Assembly (NCBI RefSeq): GCF_031143425.1
Contig: NC_090451.1
Location: forward strand, 347,642,339 to 347,706,338
Length of the DNA stretch: 64,000 bases
From: Pleurodeles waltl
Taxonomy: Eukaryota > Chordata > Amphibia > Caudata > Salamandridae
Direction: 5' to 3'
Part shown: positions 23,290-34,430 of the stretch, in pieces
Layout of the letters: each line of letters begins with the position of its first letter
How positions within the stretch are numbered: position 1 is the stretch's first letter
Notes under the pieces: generated by a model
What the model saw: the letters and a program-made list of their open reading frames with translations, nothing else
Database searches by the model: none
What the model was told of the DNA's origin: nothing
Position numbers and translations under genes: made by a program

Positions 23290-24765
23290 TCATTTCTTGG
23301 TGAGGGTCTTGGCATCATGCTCTGTCTTTGTCCTGGATCTCAGGGACCGTTTTCGGGGTGGTTCTCCCTCTGCAGGGGGTGGGGTGCTGGTGTGGTGGTC
23401 CTGTGGCGGGGTGTCCTGTCCACTAGCGCCGGCGGAGGTGGTGGGCAGTTCATCATCCATGCTAGTGTCAGGGGCCCCTTGTTGTGCCATAGTGTCCCTC
23501 CTGGTGTTGACGAGTTCCTTCAGCACCCCTACGATGGTGCCCAGGGTGGAGCTGATGGTTCTGAGTTCCTCCCTGAAGCCCATATACTGTTCCTCCTGCA
23601 GGCGCTGGGTCTCCTGAACCTTGGCCAGTACCGTTGCCATTGTCTCCTGGGAGTGGTGGTAGGCTCCAATGATGGAGGAGAGAGCCTCGTGGAGAGTGGG
23701 TTCCCTTGGCCTGTCCGCCCCCTGTCGCACAGCAGCCCTCCCAGTTCCCCTGTGTTCCTGGGCCTCCGTCCCCTGGACCGTGTGCCCACTACCACTTGAC
23801 CCCAGGTCCCTGTTGTTGTTGGGGTGGTGGGTTATCCTGGGTTCCCTGTAATGGTGGACACACCGTTGATTGACGTGTCCTGGGGACGGAGGTATGGGCC
23901 CGCTGGGTGGGTGCTGTGCTGGTGCTTCCAGAGGGGGGAAGGTCTGTGTTGGCCTGTGCCCGACGGGCCGGGCTGGTCATCTAGATCCAGTTGGACAGAG
24001 CTGCTGTCATCACTGTGGGCCTCTTCTGTTGGTGGTGTGGACATGTGTGGACCCTCCTGTCCCATGATATCGGGAAGGGGTCCTGCAGGGGTATAAAAGG
24101 ATGGTTATTACATCTGTATGTGTCATGGTGTGCAATGGGTGGGTGAGCGTGTACCCCAGTGCTTGCATTTCTGTGTGGGAGCTTGTGTGATGGTGGTTTA
24201 GGGGGTTGTATGGGTATGTGCACTGGGCAAGGTTTAGTGATGGGTGTCCATGCTGGGCTTGGTGTTGGGATGGGTGGTTTGTGATGTTGGGACATATGTG
24301 AGGAGTTGGGGTGCTGGGTATGGGGGTGGGGGTATGTGATAGCATGCAGGTAGGGTGGGGGATGTAATAGTTAAGATTTGACTTACCAGAGTCCATTCCT
24401 CCGCCTACTCCTGCGAGGCCCTCAGGATGCAGAATCGACAAGACCTGCTCCTCCCATGTTGTTAGTTGTGGGTGAGGAGGTGGGGGTCCGCCGCCAGTCC
24501 GCTGAACCGCCTGGTGGTGTCTTGAGACCACGGAACCCACCTTCCCCCGTAGGTCGTTCCACCTCTTCCTGATGTCCTCCCGATTTCTTGAGTGCTGTCC
24601 CACTGCGTTGACCCTGTCCACTATTCTGCGCCATAGCTCCATCTTCCTTGCAATGGAGGTGTGCTGCACCTGTGATCCGAATAGCTGTGGCTCTACCCGG
24701 ACGATTTCCACCACCATGACCCTGAGCTCCTCCTCCAAGAACCTGGGGTGTCTTTGCCGTGCCAT
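23290..24765 (-). pseudogene. Harbinger SANT1: Myb/SANT-like accessory protein (copy A)
   Basis: A two-exon gene on the minus strand. Exon 1 (24,765-24,387) starts MARQRHPRFLEEELRVMV and contains a trihelix/Myb-like domain at about residues 8-80, with LFGSQVQHTSIARKMELWRR and RKRWNDLRGKV; it ends at a GTAAGT donor. Exon 2 (24,082-23,290) follows a CTGCAG acceptor and encodes an acidic/polar segment (HSDDSSSVQLDLDDQPGPSG), a predicted helical block (HEALSSIIGAYHHSQETMA...REELRTISSTL) and a basic tail, RKRSLRSRTK, a likely nuclear signal. Proteins of this kind help Harbinger transposases enter the nucleus and bind ends; here that is family inference. Compared with copy B, exon 2 has frame changes near 23,960 and 23,795, so copy A is probably inactive. 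Confidence 0.72.
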
Positions 24766-25209
24766 GGGGTGGTGTAGGTGATGTGTGGGGTGGACTGTGT
24801 GGTGATAAGTGTGGTGATATTTAGTGGTGTGTTGTGTGAGGTGCGTAGAAGTTGTGTGGGTGATGGTATTGTGTGTCTGTGGATGCTGTTGTTCTTGCTG
24901 GTGGTGTCTCTCTCTGGCCTTCTTTCTGGATTTTTTGTCACAGGGGTTTGTGGGTGATGTGGGTGTGTGTGTGGATTCGTGTGTCGTGATAGTGTTGGCG
25001 TATTTCTGTTGGAATGACGGTGGAGGTTTTGTTTTCGCCAGTTTATCACTTACCTTTGGTGTGGTGGACTTGTTTGGTTGTCTGAATTTTGGCAGATTCC
25101 GAAATGTGGGTCATAATAGCTGTGGCGGTTTTCCGCGGCCTCGGCGGTGTGTTGGCGGTCTTCTGCACGGCGGTAAGCAGCTTTTACCGCCAATGTTGTA
25201 ATGAGGGCC
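24766..25209. repeat. Harbinger A right subterminal region and TIR
   Basis: GT-rich sequence upstream of SANT1 leads into a GC-rich end. On the opposite strand it reads GACCGCCAACACACCGCC and ends with the terminal repeat GGCCCTCATTACAACAT. ACCGCCAACA is the same motif as at the left end. The GT-rich upstream part also exists in copy B (39,000-39,440, AC-rich on plus). Confidence 0.65.
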
Positions 25210-25747
25210 TCAGTGTCATCAAGGCCCCTTCATCTATGTGCTGTGTTGGTTTTGATATTTAGCAACTGTATTTCAGAGCTGCTTGAAATATACGAACAGT
25301 GCTTCTGTGTACTTTTTAAATATCATGTCACTTGCTTTCATTCAGGGTTTGCAGGCACCCCTGTATTACAAAATAATAAGATTGTCAACTTTAAAGGTAT
25401 ATTTATTATGATTCTCAATCAATAAAGTGAAAAACATGATTAAAATAACTCGAAGTAGTAAAAGAATGAAAAATTAACTTTTAGTTATATGAAAATGAAA
25501 ATGAAAATGACTATAGGTCTGATGTACAGAGTGGTGCAAAAAAGTGAGGAATTCAGCACTATACGATTATTCAATAATTCAAAGCAAAATGTTAACATTG
25601 GCAGTTTATAGTCTGGATAGGTGAAAGAGTAACTTCTGTAAAAAAACATTTGATCATAAGGAGTTTTCAACAGTGACAATATAGGGGGTATATCATACTG
25701 ATAATCAAACAACAAACAACATGCATGGCTGGTAACAAAACACAATA

Positions 25748-25826
<79 letters not shown>

Positions 25827-26394
25827 ATAATGTATAGAATAAAATACCTTTCACTCCTTCTCCTGATTAAGTTATGTTTAACTTTTGTAATGCTCAACTA
25901 TATATATAAAGTGGACTCCAATAAAAGTCTGAAGTGTCAACCATTTGTTTCAATCCAGATTTCCTAAGAGGAAGAGCCTCATTCTTATTTGAGTGTAGTA
26001 TTTATCCAGATCTATTTGAATGCAAAATTAAATAACAAACCTTTACCGAGACTATTACATCTGAGATGTCTCACAAGATTCTATGGATAGAATGAATAAT
26101 AAAGGTTATAATAGACAATGATGTATTATTTACAAAAGTGAGGTATTTAAAACTAGAGTACAGGTGTTTAATCATACTGATAAATTTGAGTCAAAATTCA
26201 AATCATGAAAGTGACCTATAACATCCTTATGAGCTTTGTTTTTTCAGTGAATTTCTAAGGGTTTTTTAATGGAAAGAAATATATTATTACCACATCTAAC
26301 TATAACTTAAGTTTTACCTTTGGTTTTTTCAGTATTTTTTTTAAAAAAAAAATATAAAGTAATGTATTATTATGGTATGTAAAGCCAACCCTAT
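25210..26394. other. AT-rich DNA, nothing recognised apart from a TA repeat
   Basis: Gene-free AT-rich sequence to the right of Harbinger A. It contains the (TA)n run listed separately. Confidence 0.5.
25744..25823. repeat. (TA)n microsatellite, about 80 bp
   Basis: An almost pure TA dinucleotide run interrupted once by 'ACAT'. Frames through it give only YIYI-type peptides. Confidence 0.95.
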
Positions 26395-27270
26395 GCCTTG
26401 AATGGCCTTCACATTTGGCCTGTGGGGTTGGGTTTTGCCACAGTACGTCCAACTCCCTGCAGGCAGTCAATCCCACACAGTGCATGGCCTTTGGCCATGT
26501 TCAGTGGGCTGTGGGACACACCCAGCGCCCAAACTTCGCTGGTGCCCAACCCCTCCTGCTTCACACAAGCCATGCACAGTGGAGGGCTAGGTGCAGGACC
26601 TGGCACCCTAACGTCTATGGCTGCAAATAGCTGAATACAATGGTTGTTATTTTAAGAAAAGCAAAGAAAGCTACAGACTTTGTCAGAGCACCAAATTATA
26701 AAAAAACGGGCCTATTGGCTTCATGAAGGGGGTCAGAATATAAACATACATAGAAAGCGCTGGTATTGCTCCCACAGGTATTTGTTCTCTGCTCCCACTG
26801 GGCAGGAGTAATCTCAGTTTTCCTTCCAGCAAGAGCACAGATATGGTAACGAATCTCTGCTCCCTCTTGGTGGGAACATGTTTGTAGTTCCTGCCAAGTG
26901 GGAGCAGGCAACTTTTTCCTGCCTGCTCTCTTGTGGGCAGGGAAATTGTGTTGCAGGGGTGAGCTCCCCAGGACACCACATTGGAACTGACACTAGAGGA
27001 TGGGATCCTGGGGACTGTAATTGGGTCAGGAAGGGAGGCTGCATGCTTCTGTTTCCTTTCATTATTGTACTGGACCCCGGGCGATGGTGTCCCTGTGGCC
27101 ATAATCAGGTCAGGGAGGTGTCTGCATACACCATCCCCTTTTATTATATGCTGGGCCCTGAGGGGTGGCATCCCTGGGGCTCAAAGTGCTGGAGGTGAGG
27201 GGCCCAGTCATATAGCCCCCTCCAATATATATTTTTATTAACCCTCTGGCCCTGCCCCCCCCAGGGGTCA
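26395..27270. repeat. GC-rich composite repeat related to 3.2-5.0 kb
   Basis: 26,395-26,630 resembles one unit of the GGGTTGGGT minisatellite at 4.1-5.1 kb. 26,760-26,960 has the 'CTCCCAC(t/a)GG(g/t)..GGAG' / 'GCTCTC.TTG' style of 3240-3480. 26,980-27,240 repeats the 'GGGATCCTGGGGACTG / GGCGATGGTGTCCCTG' units of 3495-4060. The block order is not the same as at 3-5 kb. A 70-bp segment at 26,680-26,750 (GTCAGAGCACCAAA...) recurs at 33,630-33,700. Confidence 0.5.
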
Positions 27271-28099
27271 CTTTACTTAAAAACAAATTGGGGCTGCCAT
27301 TTGTTTGTTTTCTTTGCTGCAGTCCCTCAGGACTACTGTGGATCATGGCAAAAAAACAATTTTTAAAATATTTTGCCAGAGGGGTGCCTCTGTGACACCC
27401 CTCACAAGGGCTAGGAGGCAGGGTACCCTACCATGTCTCCTTATGCAGGAGTCAAAGTCCCTTGGAGTGCTGTAAAGGGCATTACAACATTTGCCTTTAA
27501 GATCCAGCCAGCCAATGAAAGCACGCACTCCTATTGGACCGTCACTCCAGTGGGACTGAGAGGACCCAAGGGAAACAAAACCACCTAGGACAATCGGAAT
27601 GCTCTAAATTTGAAATTGTGCTTATGGGAATCATGAAAGAGTCCCCCAAACCCAACCTTCGAGATATCTAAATATAGTTGAGCCCTAATTTCAAACACTG
27701 AATGGATTTGCACCAAATCACAAACGGCACACTTTCTGGACCAAGATTTATCTTCCTGCAAACTTTTTTGTAATTTCATTTGACAGTTTTTGCAATATTG
27801 AGTTCCAAAAATTGTCTATGGAAAATAAAATTAATTGAGATTTTGCATTTGAAGACCCCCCCTTTTTTTCTTGCCTCCTGCTTGATGGATCACCTAGAAA
27901 CTTTAAAAGAGCTAAGCAAAAAAGCAATTTTGGGGGAAAGTTACCAAGGTTATAAGCAAACTAATAAAGCCAGTTCTGATGGAAACACTATCCTAACTAT
28001 AACTACTCAGTTGCAGCTAGTGACCCCCACTAGGTAAATGGTGAATAGGCATTTATTTGAATCTTCACAAAATGTTCCACAAAAGTGCTATTTTTGCCT
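27271..28099. other. No gene; probably degraded repeat
   Basis: No coding motif. The stretch near 28,015-28,080 is related to the dispersed repeat at 1975 and 31,105. Confidence 0.45.
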
Positions 28100-28320
28100 T
28101 TTTTTACATGCAGCCCCTCCCCAAGCCACCAATGGCCCCAGGGACCCCATCGCCAGGGCTGACATGTAAGTATAGGGGACCCCATCCCACTAAGGCCAGC
28201 TTATATGCTGTGTCCTGGGAAGCCCACCCCTGGGACACAGTAGTTTCTTTGCCTGCAGGAGTGTGCCCGAGCGTATGGTCCCCAGGGCCACCATTGGTTT
28301 GGGGTGGAGGGCAGAGAACA
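28100..28320. repeat. GC-rich repeat with GTGTCCTGGG hairpin
   Basis: It contains CAGGGACCCCATCGCCAGGG, which looks like the reverse complement of the 3495-4060 units, and the hairpin GTGTCCTGGG...CCCTGGGACAC (about 28,207-28,240) that also appears at about 3200-3250. Confidence 0.5.
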
Positions 28321-28339
28321 TACAGATACAAATCCATAC

Positions 28340-30545
28340 AAAAAAATGAAATTGTCTAAAGTACTTGCCTCCAAAACCAACAACACAAAGGACTTAGAGG
28401 CAGCTAGTGGCATTACATCAGGATTACTCATAGGACAAATTCCAAATATAAAAAAATAGTTTGCTCTGATGCACAATTTAGAGGAAGATGAACTGAGAGA
28501 TATGGAACTTTTGGAGGACCTGCCAATCAATACCAACAAGGACAAATACAGTAAATCAAAAGCAAATCAAAATATTGCCAGTCACTCTCACCAGGCAATA
28601 CAGTTGACACTTTTTCAGAGGCTGTTCTTGTGGATATTGATAGGCTAAGCAAAACAAGACATTGTGGCAAAAGAGAAAATTTACCCAAAGAGGAATGTAT
28701 GGCAAAAATCTAACCGAGAATAATTCAGTCATAATCAAGCCGGCAGATAAAGGTGGCAACATTGTCCTTCTTAACAAAGTTGATTATGTAAAAGAGGCTG
28801 AGAGATAACTACATGAGACAGCATACAATAAGAAATTAATCAAGAATCCAATTAATCACATGATCAGTGCTCTAAATGAAAAACTCAAACAATGGCATGC
28901 TGACACATTGATAAATGATGATGAATATGAAGTCATGAAAAGCGAATACCCAACAAAACCTACTATTTATTTTTTATCCAAGATATACAAAACACTTAGC
29001 AATCCACCAGGGAGACCAAAAGTATTGACATGTGGCTCTCTTTATGAAATTGTTTCAACCTATGTAGATTTCTTCTTGGCACCTATTGTAAAAACCTTAA
29101 GTTCCTACATCAGGGATGCAGGAGACTTTTTACTCATATTAGCAGGTGGCAGTTGAGACAGTAATTGTCAGTTAGTGACTATTGATGCAGTATCACTGTA
29201 TACCTCCATAAAATGAAGTGGGGCTATGGGCATGCAAGTACTTCTTGAGAGAACAAAATATTGGGGAACTACAACGTAATTTTTTTTTACTCATCATAAC
29301 TGAAATGTGTCTCACTAATAATGTCTTCTTGTTCAAGCATGAATTATACAATTAAAAGGGTGGTACTGCCATGGACATTTTCTTCTCTCTAAAATATGCA
29401 AATCTCACTGTGGGGTGGTGGGAGAAGGAATTTGCCTGGGGACAGAACAATTAGCAAGGAGTTGAGGCTATTATTCTCAGATATACATCAGGGATTTATT
29501 ACTAATTTGGAAAGATACAATTGAAGTTAATTTGGAATATTTTGTCAAATTAAACAAGAATGATTTGGGTCCGCAAATGGCATATTCAGCCTGTAAATCA
29601 AGTTTGAACTCTTTTCATATTTAATGATATATGTGCAAAATGGTCAAATAGATACCACAATATTTAGGAATGATACTGCCACCAATAGTTTTCTACGTGG
29701 GACCAGTTTCCATCCAAATCACTCATCAAAAGGAGAAACCTTTCCCAAGATGATGGTGTTTAAATCAAATACAATGAAGTAGTGAGAAGATTTAAAGATC
29801 AAGGTTATAAAACAGAAAGACCTCAAAAAGAGGTTGAATAAAGTGAAATCTAAACCTTATGAGGAAACTCTGATCACCAGAGATAAGCAAGTAACAACAC
29901 AATTAAGATTGATTTTAACTTACAGTAAATAAAGTACAATGATGTGCGACATATTCAATATACACTGGCACTTAATTTTGAAAGACCCTGATATTGGCAC
30001 CCAGCTGGGTAGTTAGTCTCAGGTAACTTTCAGGAAAGCACCAACCCTGAGGGATGAATTAGTAAGAAAACCCTTTTCTGACCAACAGATGAAAACTTTG
30101 TTGAGTGAATTACAATATGAATTTACTACATTGACAGTCGTAAGGCATGTAAAATTGGGATGAACATGAAGACTACCTTGGATAAAAACTGATCAAAATC
30201 AAATAGAAAATCACATGTAGTTCACAATATGTGTACCCTATTGAATGTGTCTGCGGTTTGAAATATATAAAAAAGCGAAAACTGGTACATACTCGAGCAG
30301 TTAAACATAAGAATATAAATTAATCAGTTGCAGAAGACATGGTTCAATGTCATGAGAACGAGTAGAGAACATTAAGATACTATTGAATTGACATGGTTCT
30401 AGACCAAGAACGTGGTGGGAATCACACACAAAGACTAGGGCGATTAGAATCCAACTATATCATTCAACTAAAACCTAAGGTCCCATCTGGAATGAACATG
30501 GATGAAGACTTTTCTGTGTACTCATAAATTGGTGGAATTGGCTGT
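28340..30545 (+). pseudogene. Penelope-like RT with GIY-YIG endonuclease, broken
   Basis: Many stops and frameshifts, but the family signatures are in order. KPADKGGNIVLL lies at about 28,738-28,775, NPPGRPKVLTCGS at about 29,000-29,040 and SYIRDAGDFL at about 29,105-29,135. SLYTSI, for the 'LVTxDVxSLYTNI' catalytic block, is at about 29,195. YIRDLLLIWKDT, the decayed 'RYIDDIFIIW' active site, is at about 29,485-29,520. A 'SFHPNHSSK' block lies at about 29,705-29,735. The C-terminal endonuclease is seen as CVCGLKYIKK (about 30,250-30,280; family form CPCGxxYVGKT) and the closing 'PSGMNMDED' (about 30,485-30,510; family form 'PxGLNEDxD'). The catalytic DD of the RT is partly lost, so it is inactive. 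Similarity is to the EN-containing (Neptune/Coprina/Penelope-like) groups; the subgroup is not resolved. Confidence 0.8.
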
Positions 30546-30910
30546 GAGTTGCTTCAAGTAGTGTTTCTATTGTTGGCAATAATGCACACCAGATACTATT
30601 GTATTAGATTCCACCTAGATTGTGGCCTAGGTGTCTTAAATGTGAAGGGCTCTATACACTTATTTATACAGCTCTACTAAGACTGTGGATTTGATAATGC
30701 AATACACAGTATTTACATTGTGTAAATTGAAAATGATTGCATGCATTTGCTGTATTATTACAGTATGAAATGCTCAATAATACCTACACACTTTGTATCA
30801 GTAACCATTTTTATTAAGAAAGTTGAGAATATACTACATATCCCACAGTGCCTCATAATGGGCCAGGTGGGGGTTTGTGTATAAATACTGAACATATAAA
30901 AGGGCTCACT

Positions 30911-30950
30911 AACCGTGACAAAGACCGAGGTGATCGAAACTCATCAGTTC
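30911..30950 (+). ncRNA. Hammerhead-ribozyme-like relic
   Basis: GTGACAAAG ... ATCGAAAC TCATC (30,915-30,945) matches the spacing of the hammerhead core CTGATGAAG ... GCGAAAC, whose catalytic GAAA is kept. Penelope-like elements are known to carry hammerhead motifs in their terminal regions, and this one sits at the expected place just before an AATAAA. The CUGAUGA box is mutated and stem II is weak, so it is probably dead. Confidence 0.4.
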
Positions 30951-31104
30951 AATTGCTTGTGTTTAGAATAAAATTCACTGAAAACACAGCTCACAGAGTG
31001 CAGCGTATTTTGTTGATTCGAAGTTGACTAAGGAGAGGATGGACCCCTATGCTTGCACAAGCTGGAGAACACACCATTCATATATATAAAACTTACTTGC
31101 AGTT

Positions 31105-31210
31105 GCCAGTAGGTAGTTATAGCTAGGACCATGTTTCCACTGAAAAAGTGTTTTTTGACTTGCCTATCTTCACAAAATTTTTCAAAATCACTATAATACG
31201 CTCTCTAAGG
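31105..31210 (+). repeat. Second copy of the 1975-bp dispersed repeat
   Basis: GGTAGTTATAGCTAGGACCA...TTTCCA...TTTTTTGACTTGCCTAT...ATCTTCACAAAATTT follows the same block order as 1997-2100. No ORF. Confidence 0.55.
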
Positions 31211-31279
31211 TAACTATACCTCAAACTTCGCCATGCACAGTTAAATGCTCAACATATTATGCCACTGATGGAGCAGAAA

Positions 31280-32693
31280 TGCTAATTAAAGAAATCATTA
31301 ATGACTAATGTGTGTGCTTATTAATGAGAAAAAAGCATAGACAAATTCATTGTAGAAAATAATGTGTGCGTTCAAGAAATATGCCCTCTGGGACTGATCA
31401 CTATATGTAGTGACATAACTAAAAGATGTAAAATAATGTAAGAGAAGAAGAAAAAATTTACTAATATGTCATAACGAAATGTATAACCTATGTTTTATAT
31501 TAATTCATATTCTTAAATTAGCCGGACTAAAGGACTGGTTTCACTGGGCCTCGCTTGCTCCGAACATGGAGAATTCAAATGCTTCGCCAAAGACTGGTAA
31601 CTGGAAAAGGAGACCTTGAACCACCCAGAGTTCAGGCAGCTTAGTTGGAACATTCTGCAATGTACCAACGGACAGGAGGTGATGAAGACAATTTGATACA
31701 ATTATGTGTAGTGTAGGCTAAATGTACTTTCCCAGGACTTGAACAATAGAGGCACTGACTGAAGAGACAGATGCAACAATTTTGTTACCTGAAGAGCCGG
31801 ATGATGTTCTTATCGCAAGAAGGACCAATCAGTTTATTGGGACACAAGACATATGCAAAATCAAAGATTTGGTAAACAAAAACTATAGGTTAGAGTCATA
31901 ACTTCCGATAGACTGACCAATTAGTAATTAGTGGGATGGACTGAAAGACCCTGATAAAAATTCATGACAAGGGGTGAGAAATCAGAACTGCAAGGAGAAA
32001 GTTGATGACGTCAGGAGACGCTGTCTGAGGTGCTGATATTGGGCTTATACTCTGTGAGCCTGATCCATAGCTGATTATTGATGACCTGAAGACGAAGACT
32101 GACTTGTTGCTGATCCATCCTGGATAGGTAGCCATGAAAATGTAACTGACGATTTTGTGCCTAGGTACCAACTGCGCTGTTTTGTAGAATTTCTCTCTTT
32201 TAGGTAAATTTTCACTAAATTTTTTTTTCAATGAAGACCCACATGCTGATGCTAATCTTGGCTAGGTAGGCTGACAGGGGTGAAGCTGACAGTGACAAAT
32301 GACTGACAAATTAATTTTCTGAATTGCATCATTAATGCTGATATTCATTGGCTTATGATTTCCATTGTTGCACATGTTTTCCTTGGAGAAGATGCTTTTC
32401 TTTTAATGAATTAATAAAGATGCATTAATAAAGATATGATTAACAATTGACTAGAACTGTAATCAATAGGGAATACATTTTTTTAACCTTTTTCCATGAG
32501 TGATGGTTATTTCTGATTAGTGTGGTTTTCTTTGTGGTTTCTTAAGCTTAAGGTGTTTTATCTTGTTCTGTTGATGTTGATTATTGGCTCAGTAATCACT
32601 GCATGACTAGGATACTCCATGCGATTCAAAAGGTTCATCGACCTATACGTGTCCCCTTGTAAGTTTACTTACTAAGGACCAGGTGCGCTATCA
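31280..32693 (+). mobile_element. Solo LTR of the same retroviral family as the 50.3-kb element
   Basis: Its start (TG at 31,280) and end (CA at 32,693) are set by homology with the LTR at 50,350-52,202. Shared blocks are TTAATGA near the start, 'AAGACTGA.TTG.TGATCCATCCTG.ATAGGTA' (about 32,090-32,130), GGTACCAA.TGCGCTGTTTTG (about 32,164-32,183), ATGCTGATGCTAAT, and at the end AAAAGGTTCATCGACCTA, GTCCCCTTGT.AGTTTACTTA and GCGCTA(a/t)CA. A promoter-like U3 is present: two CCAAT boxes (about 31,826 and 31,916) and TGATAAAAATTC as a TATA-like box (about 31,952). PolyA signals (AATAAA) lie at about 32,413-32,427. No internal retroviral genes flank it on either side, hence solo. No clear target duplication was found. 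Confidence 0.7.
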
Positions 32694-32924
32694 CCATTGA
32701 TGAGATCTTGTATGGCACCTTTGATATCACTGCAACGTTTACAATAACATTATTGATAAGGAAACTGTGCATTATAAAGGAGGGAGTTATAGTTACCTTA
32801 GGGTGTGAGTTATAGTTACTTGAAGGAACTCTAACTATAACTATAACTGCTGAATTTCTATGGTTTTGTATGAGTAAATTCAGATCCTAACTATAACGTT
32901 CCTGTAACCTTTGTTTTTTTCTGT

Positions 32925-32974
<50 letters not shown>

Positions 32975-34189
32975 AATGAATATTAAAACTGTATGCACAT
33001 ATAGCAACTGAATACCTTTGCTGTACTTCCGTGGAATACTGCGGTACCGTGAGCTCAAAATATGAGATGGGATTTTCTGGTGCAGTACTGCCTCAATACT
33101 ATTGCTGTGCCTCTAGGTCCAAGCATGTGATCTGATTGGCTGGCCGTAACATGAAAAGAAGTTTGTGGCCACCATTCTATGATTAAGTACTCAGTCCTCC
33201 ATGCGCATCAGGGGGTTAGCCGCCCATGGGAGGTTGGCACAGAGCCTGGCCCCGGGGGCGGCTGGGTAAGTGTGGTAATAAAATATTACTTTGTGTTAAA
33301 AAACCTAGCAATTCATGGAAAAATACAAGGGTAAAGGTGACGTTATAGTTAGGTGAAGATGTGGGTTAGAATGTACATTTTTACACTCAATAACACAAAC
33401 ATTCACCAGTTATATTATAAACTAAAGTAACTATAACTCATGGCCTTGCCATGCACTTCTTATGACTTCACATATTACAGCACTCATGGAATGTTCTATG
33501 ACATAGTTGATTTAATCAATGGGACATCTGGAATGACATCATTGATAACAACACCGTTCTTGGAGGGGGACAAGTTGGCCATGTGTAGCGTGGGGTTAGG
33601 TGTGCCCAGTTAACTATGTGATGGTCAGAGCACCAAAATAGGAAAAGCAGGACTATTGGTTTAAATAAGGGTTCAGCACCTCAACATATATAAAACAGAT
33701 CTATCTTCTTTGTCAAAATATCACCAATAACTATAAACATTGTATATTTTATACACTGACACATTGCATAGGTTAATAAAAGTGATTGTCATAAAATAGT
33801 TTAAAAAAAGCCTTACTTAGAAAACTATCAACATGTCTTTGAGTCAAATATAAGCCTAGACCCACCACAAGGGATCCTTACACTCCAGCTGAAGATTTTG
33901 CAGCTCCATCTCAGAGTGCTTTGAAAAATATGATAAGCTCCCCTAGGGTTATTGATTCAATGATCCAGGAGAGTTACTAGGTTGTTTTATGTTGATTGGA
34001 AGCTGTTGCACTCCCTGTAGCCACCCAAAACATTGACAAAATGGTTGGTGGTGCCCCATGCCCGTTTAGAGGCACCACCCGGAAGAAAAATTATGATTTA
34101 AAAAAGCCCTAGGGCATTATGGACGCTCCTTGCACAAAACAGTAAATAAGAATTGAGAAGCTTCTGCTGCTCATTTATTCTTCTTTTTG
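32694..34189. other. AT-rich DNA with a TA repeat and a dispersed-repeat fragment
   Basis: No gene. Near 32,786-32,905 the words AGTTATAGTTAC and AACTATAACTATAAC face each other as a loose foldback. The sequence at 33,630-33,760 (GTCAGAGCACCAAAATAGG..., ACTATTGG, GGGTTCAG) repeats that at 26,680-26,760. Confidence 0.45.
32926..32970. repeat. (TA)n microsatellite, about 45 bp
   Basis: Uninterrupted TA dinucleotides. Confidence 0.95.
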
Positions 34190-34430
34190 TTGTTTGATTT
34201 TTTGAATGGGTGCCATAGTGCCCACCCAGAGTACCCACAATATAGCAAATGTTGAGGGAGGCCGGGGAGCCCTAGGGCCCCCATGGCCACTGAAGTCTCC
34301 CCAGTCAGCACCAATACAGGCTGTTGATGGGAGCTACCATTGATTTTTTTTACAGTGAGTCCCCCATTGCCCACCTGGTGTACCCACAATGTAGCTAATG
34401 CTAGGGGCCGCAGGAGGCATGTTGAAGTAA
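34190..34430. repeat. Two-unit diverged tandem duplication, about 170 bp period
   Basis: '(c/a)(c/t)TGCCCACC(c/t)(a/g)G(a/t)GTACCCACAAT(a/g)TAGC(a/t)AATG' appears at about 34,218-34,253 and again at about 34,365-34,402. Both are followed by a 'GGGGgccG' stretch. Probably a fragment of a longer satellite. Confidence 0.4.

Larger units (their letters stand above)
16106..25209. mobile_element. PIF/Harbinger transposon, complete copy A (9.1 kb)
   Basis: The left terminus GGTGGTCATTACAACCC and the right terminus, which reads GGCCCTCATTACAACAT on the opposite strand, form an imperfect inverted repeat. Both are followed by GC-rich subterminal repeats. TCA flanks both ends (16,103-16,105 and 25,210-25,212), a 3-bp duplication typical of PIF/Harbinger. 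Inside are a DDE transposase on plus (21.5-22.8 kb), a Myb/SANT-like gene on minus (23.3-24.8 kb), and a second SANT-like gene with a long low-complexity tail on minus (18.2-21.2 kb), plus several tandem-repeat arrays at 17-18.9 kb. The transposase is open, while both accessory genes carry frameshifts. Copy B (38.8-49.9 kb) has the same gene order in inverted orientation. Confidence 0.88.
28340..31040 (+). mobile_element. Penelope-like element (decayed) including 3' terminal region
   Basis: RT and GIY-YIG endonuclease remnants in the order RT-EN on one strand, followed by a terminal region with a hammerhead-like motif and AATAAA (about 30,970), define a Penelope-like retroelement. The 5' boundary is set where coding similarity begins; no flanking duplication was found. 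It lies directly upstream of another dispersed repeat (31,105) and the solo LTR (31,280). Confidence 0.8.

Noticed and set aside
23107..23799. 230-codon plus-strand frame
   Set aside because: Antisense of SANT1 exon 2; the minus-strand frame matches copy B, this one does not.
25667..25967. YIYI-rich frames on both strands
   Set aside because: Translation of the (TA)n microsatellite.
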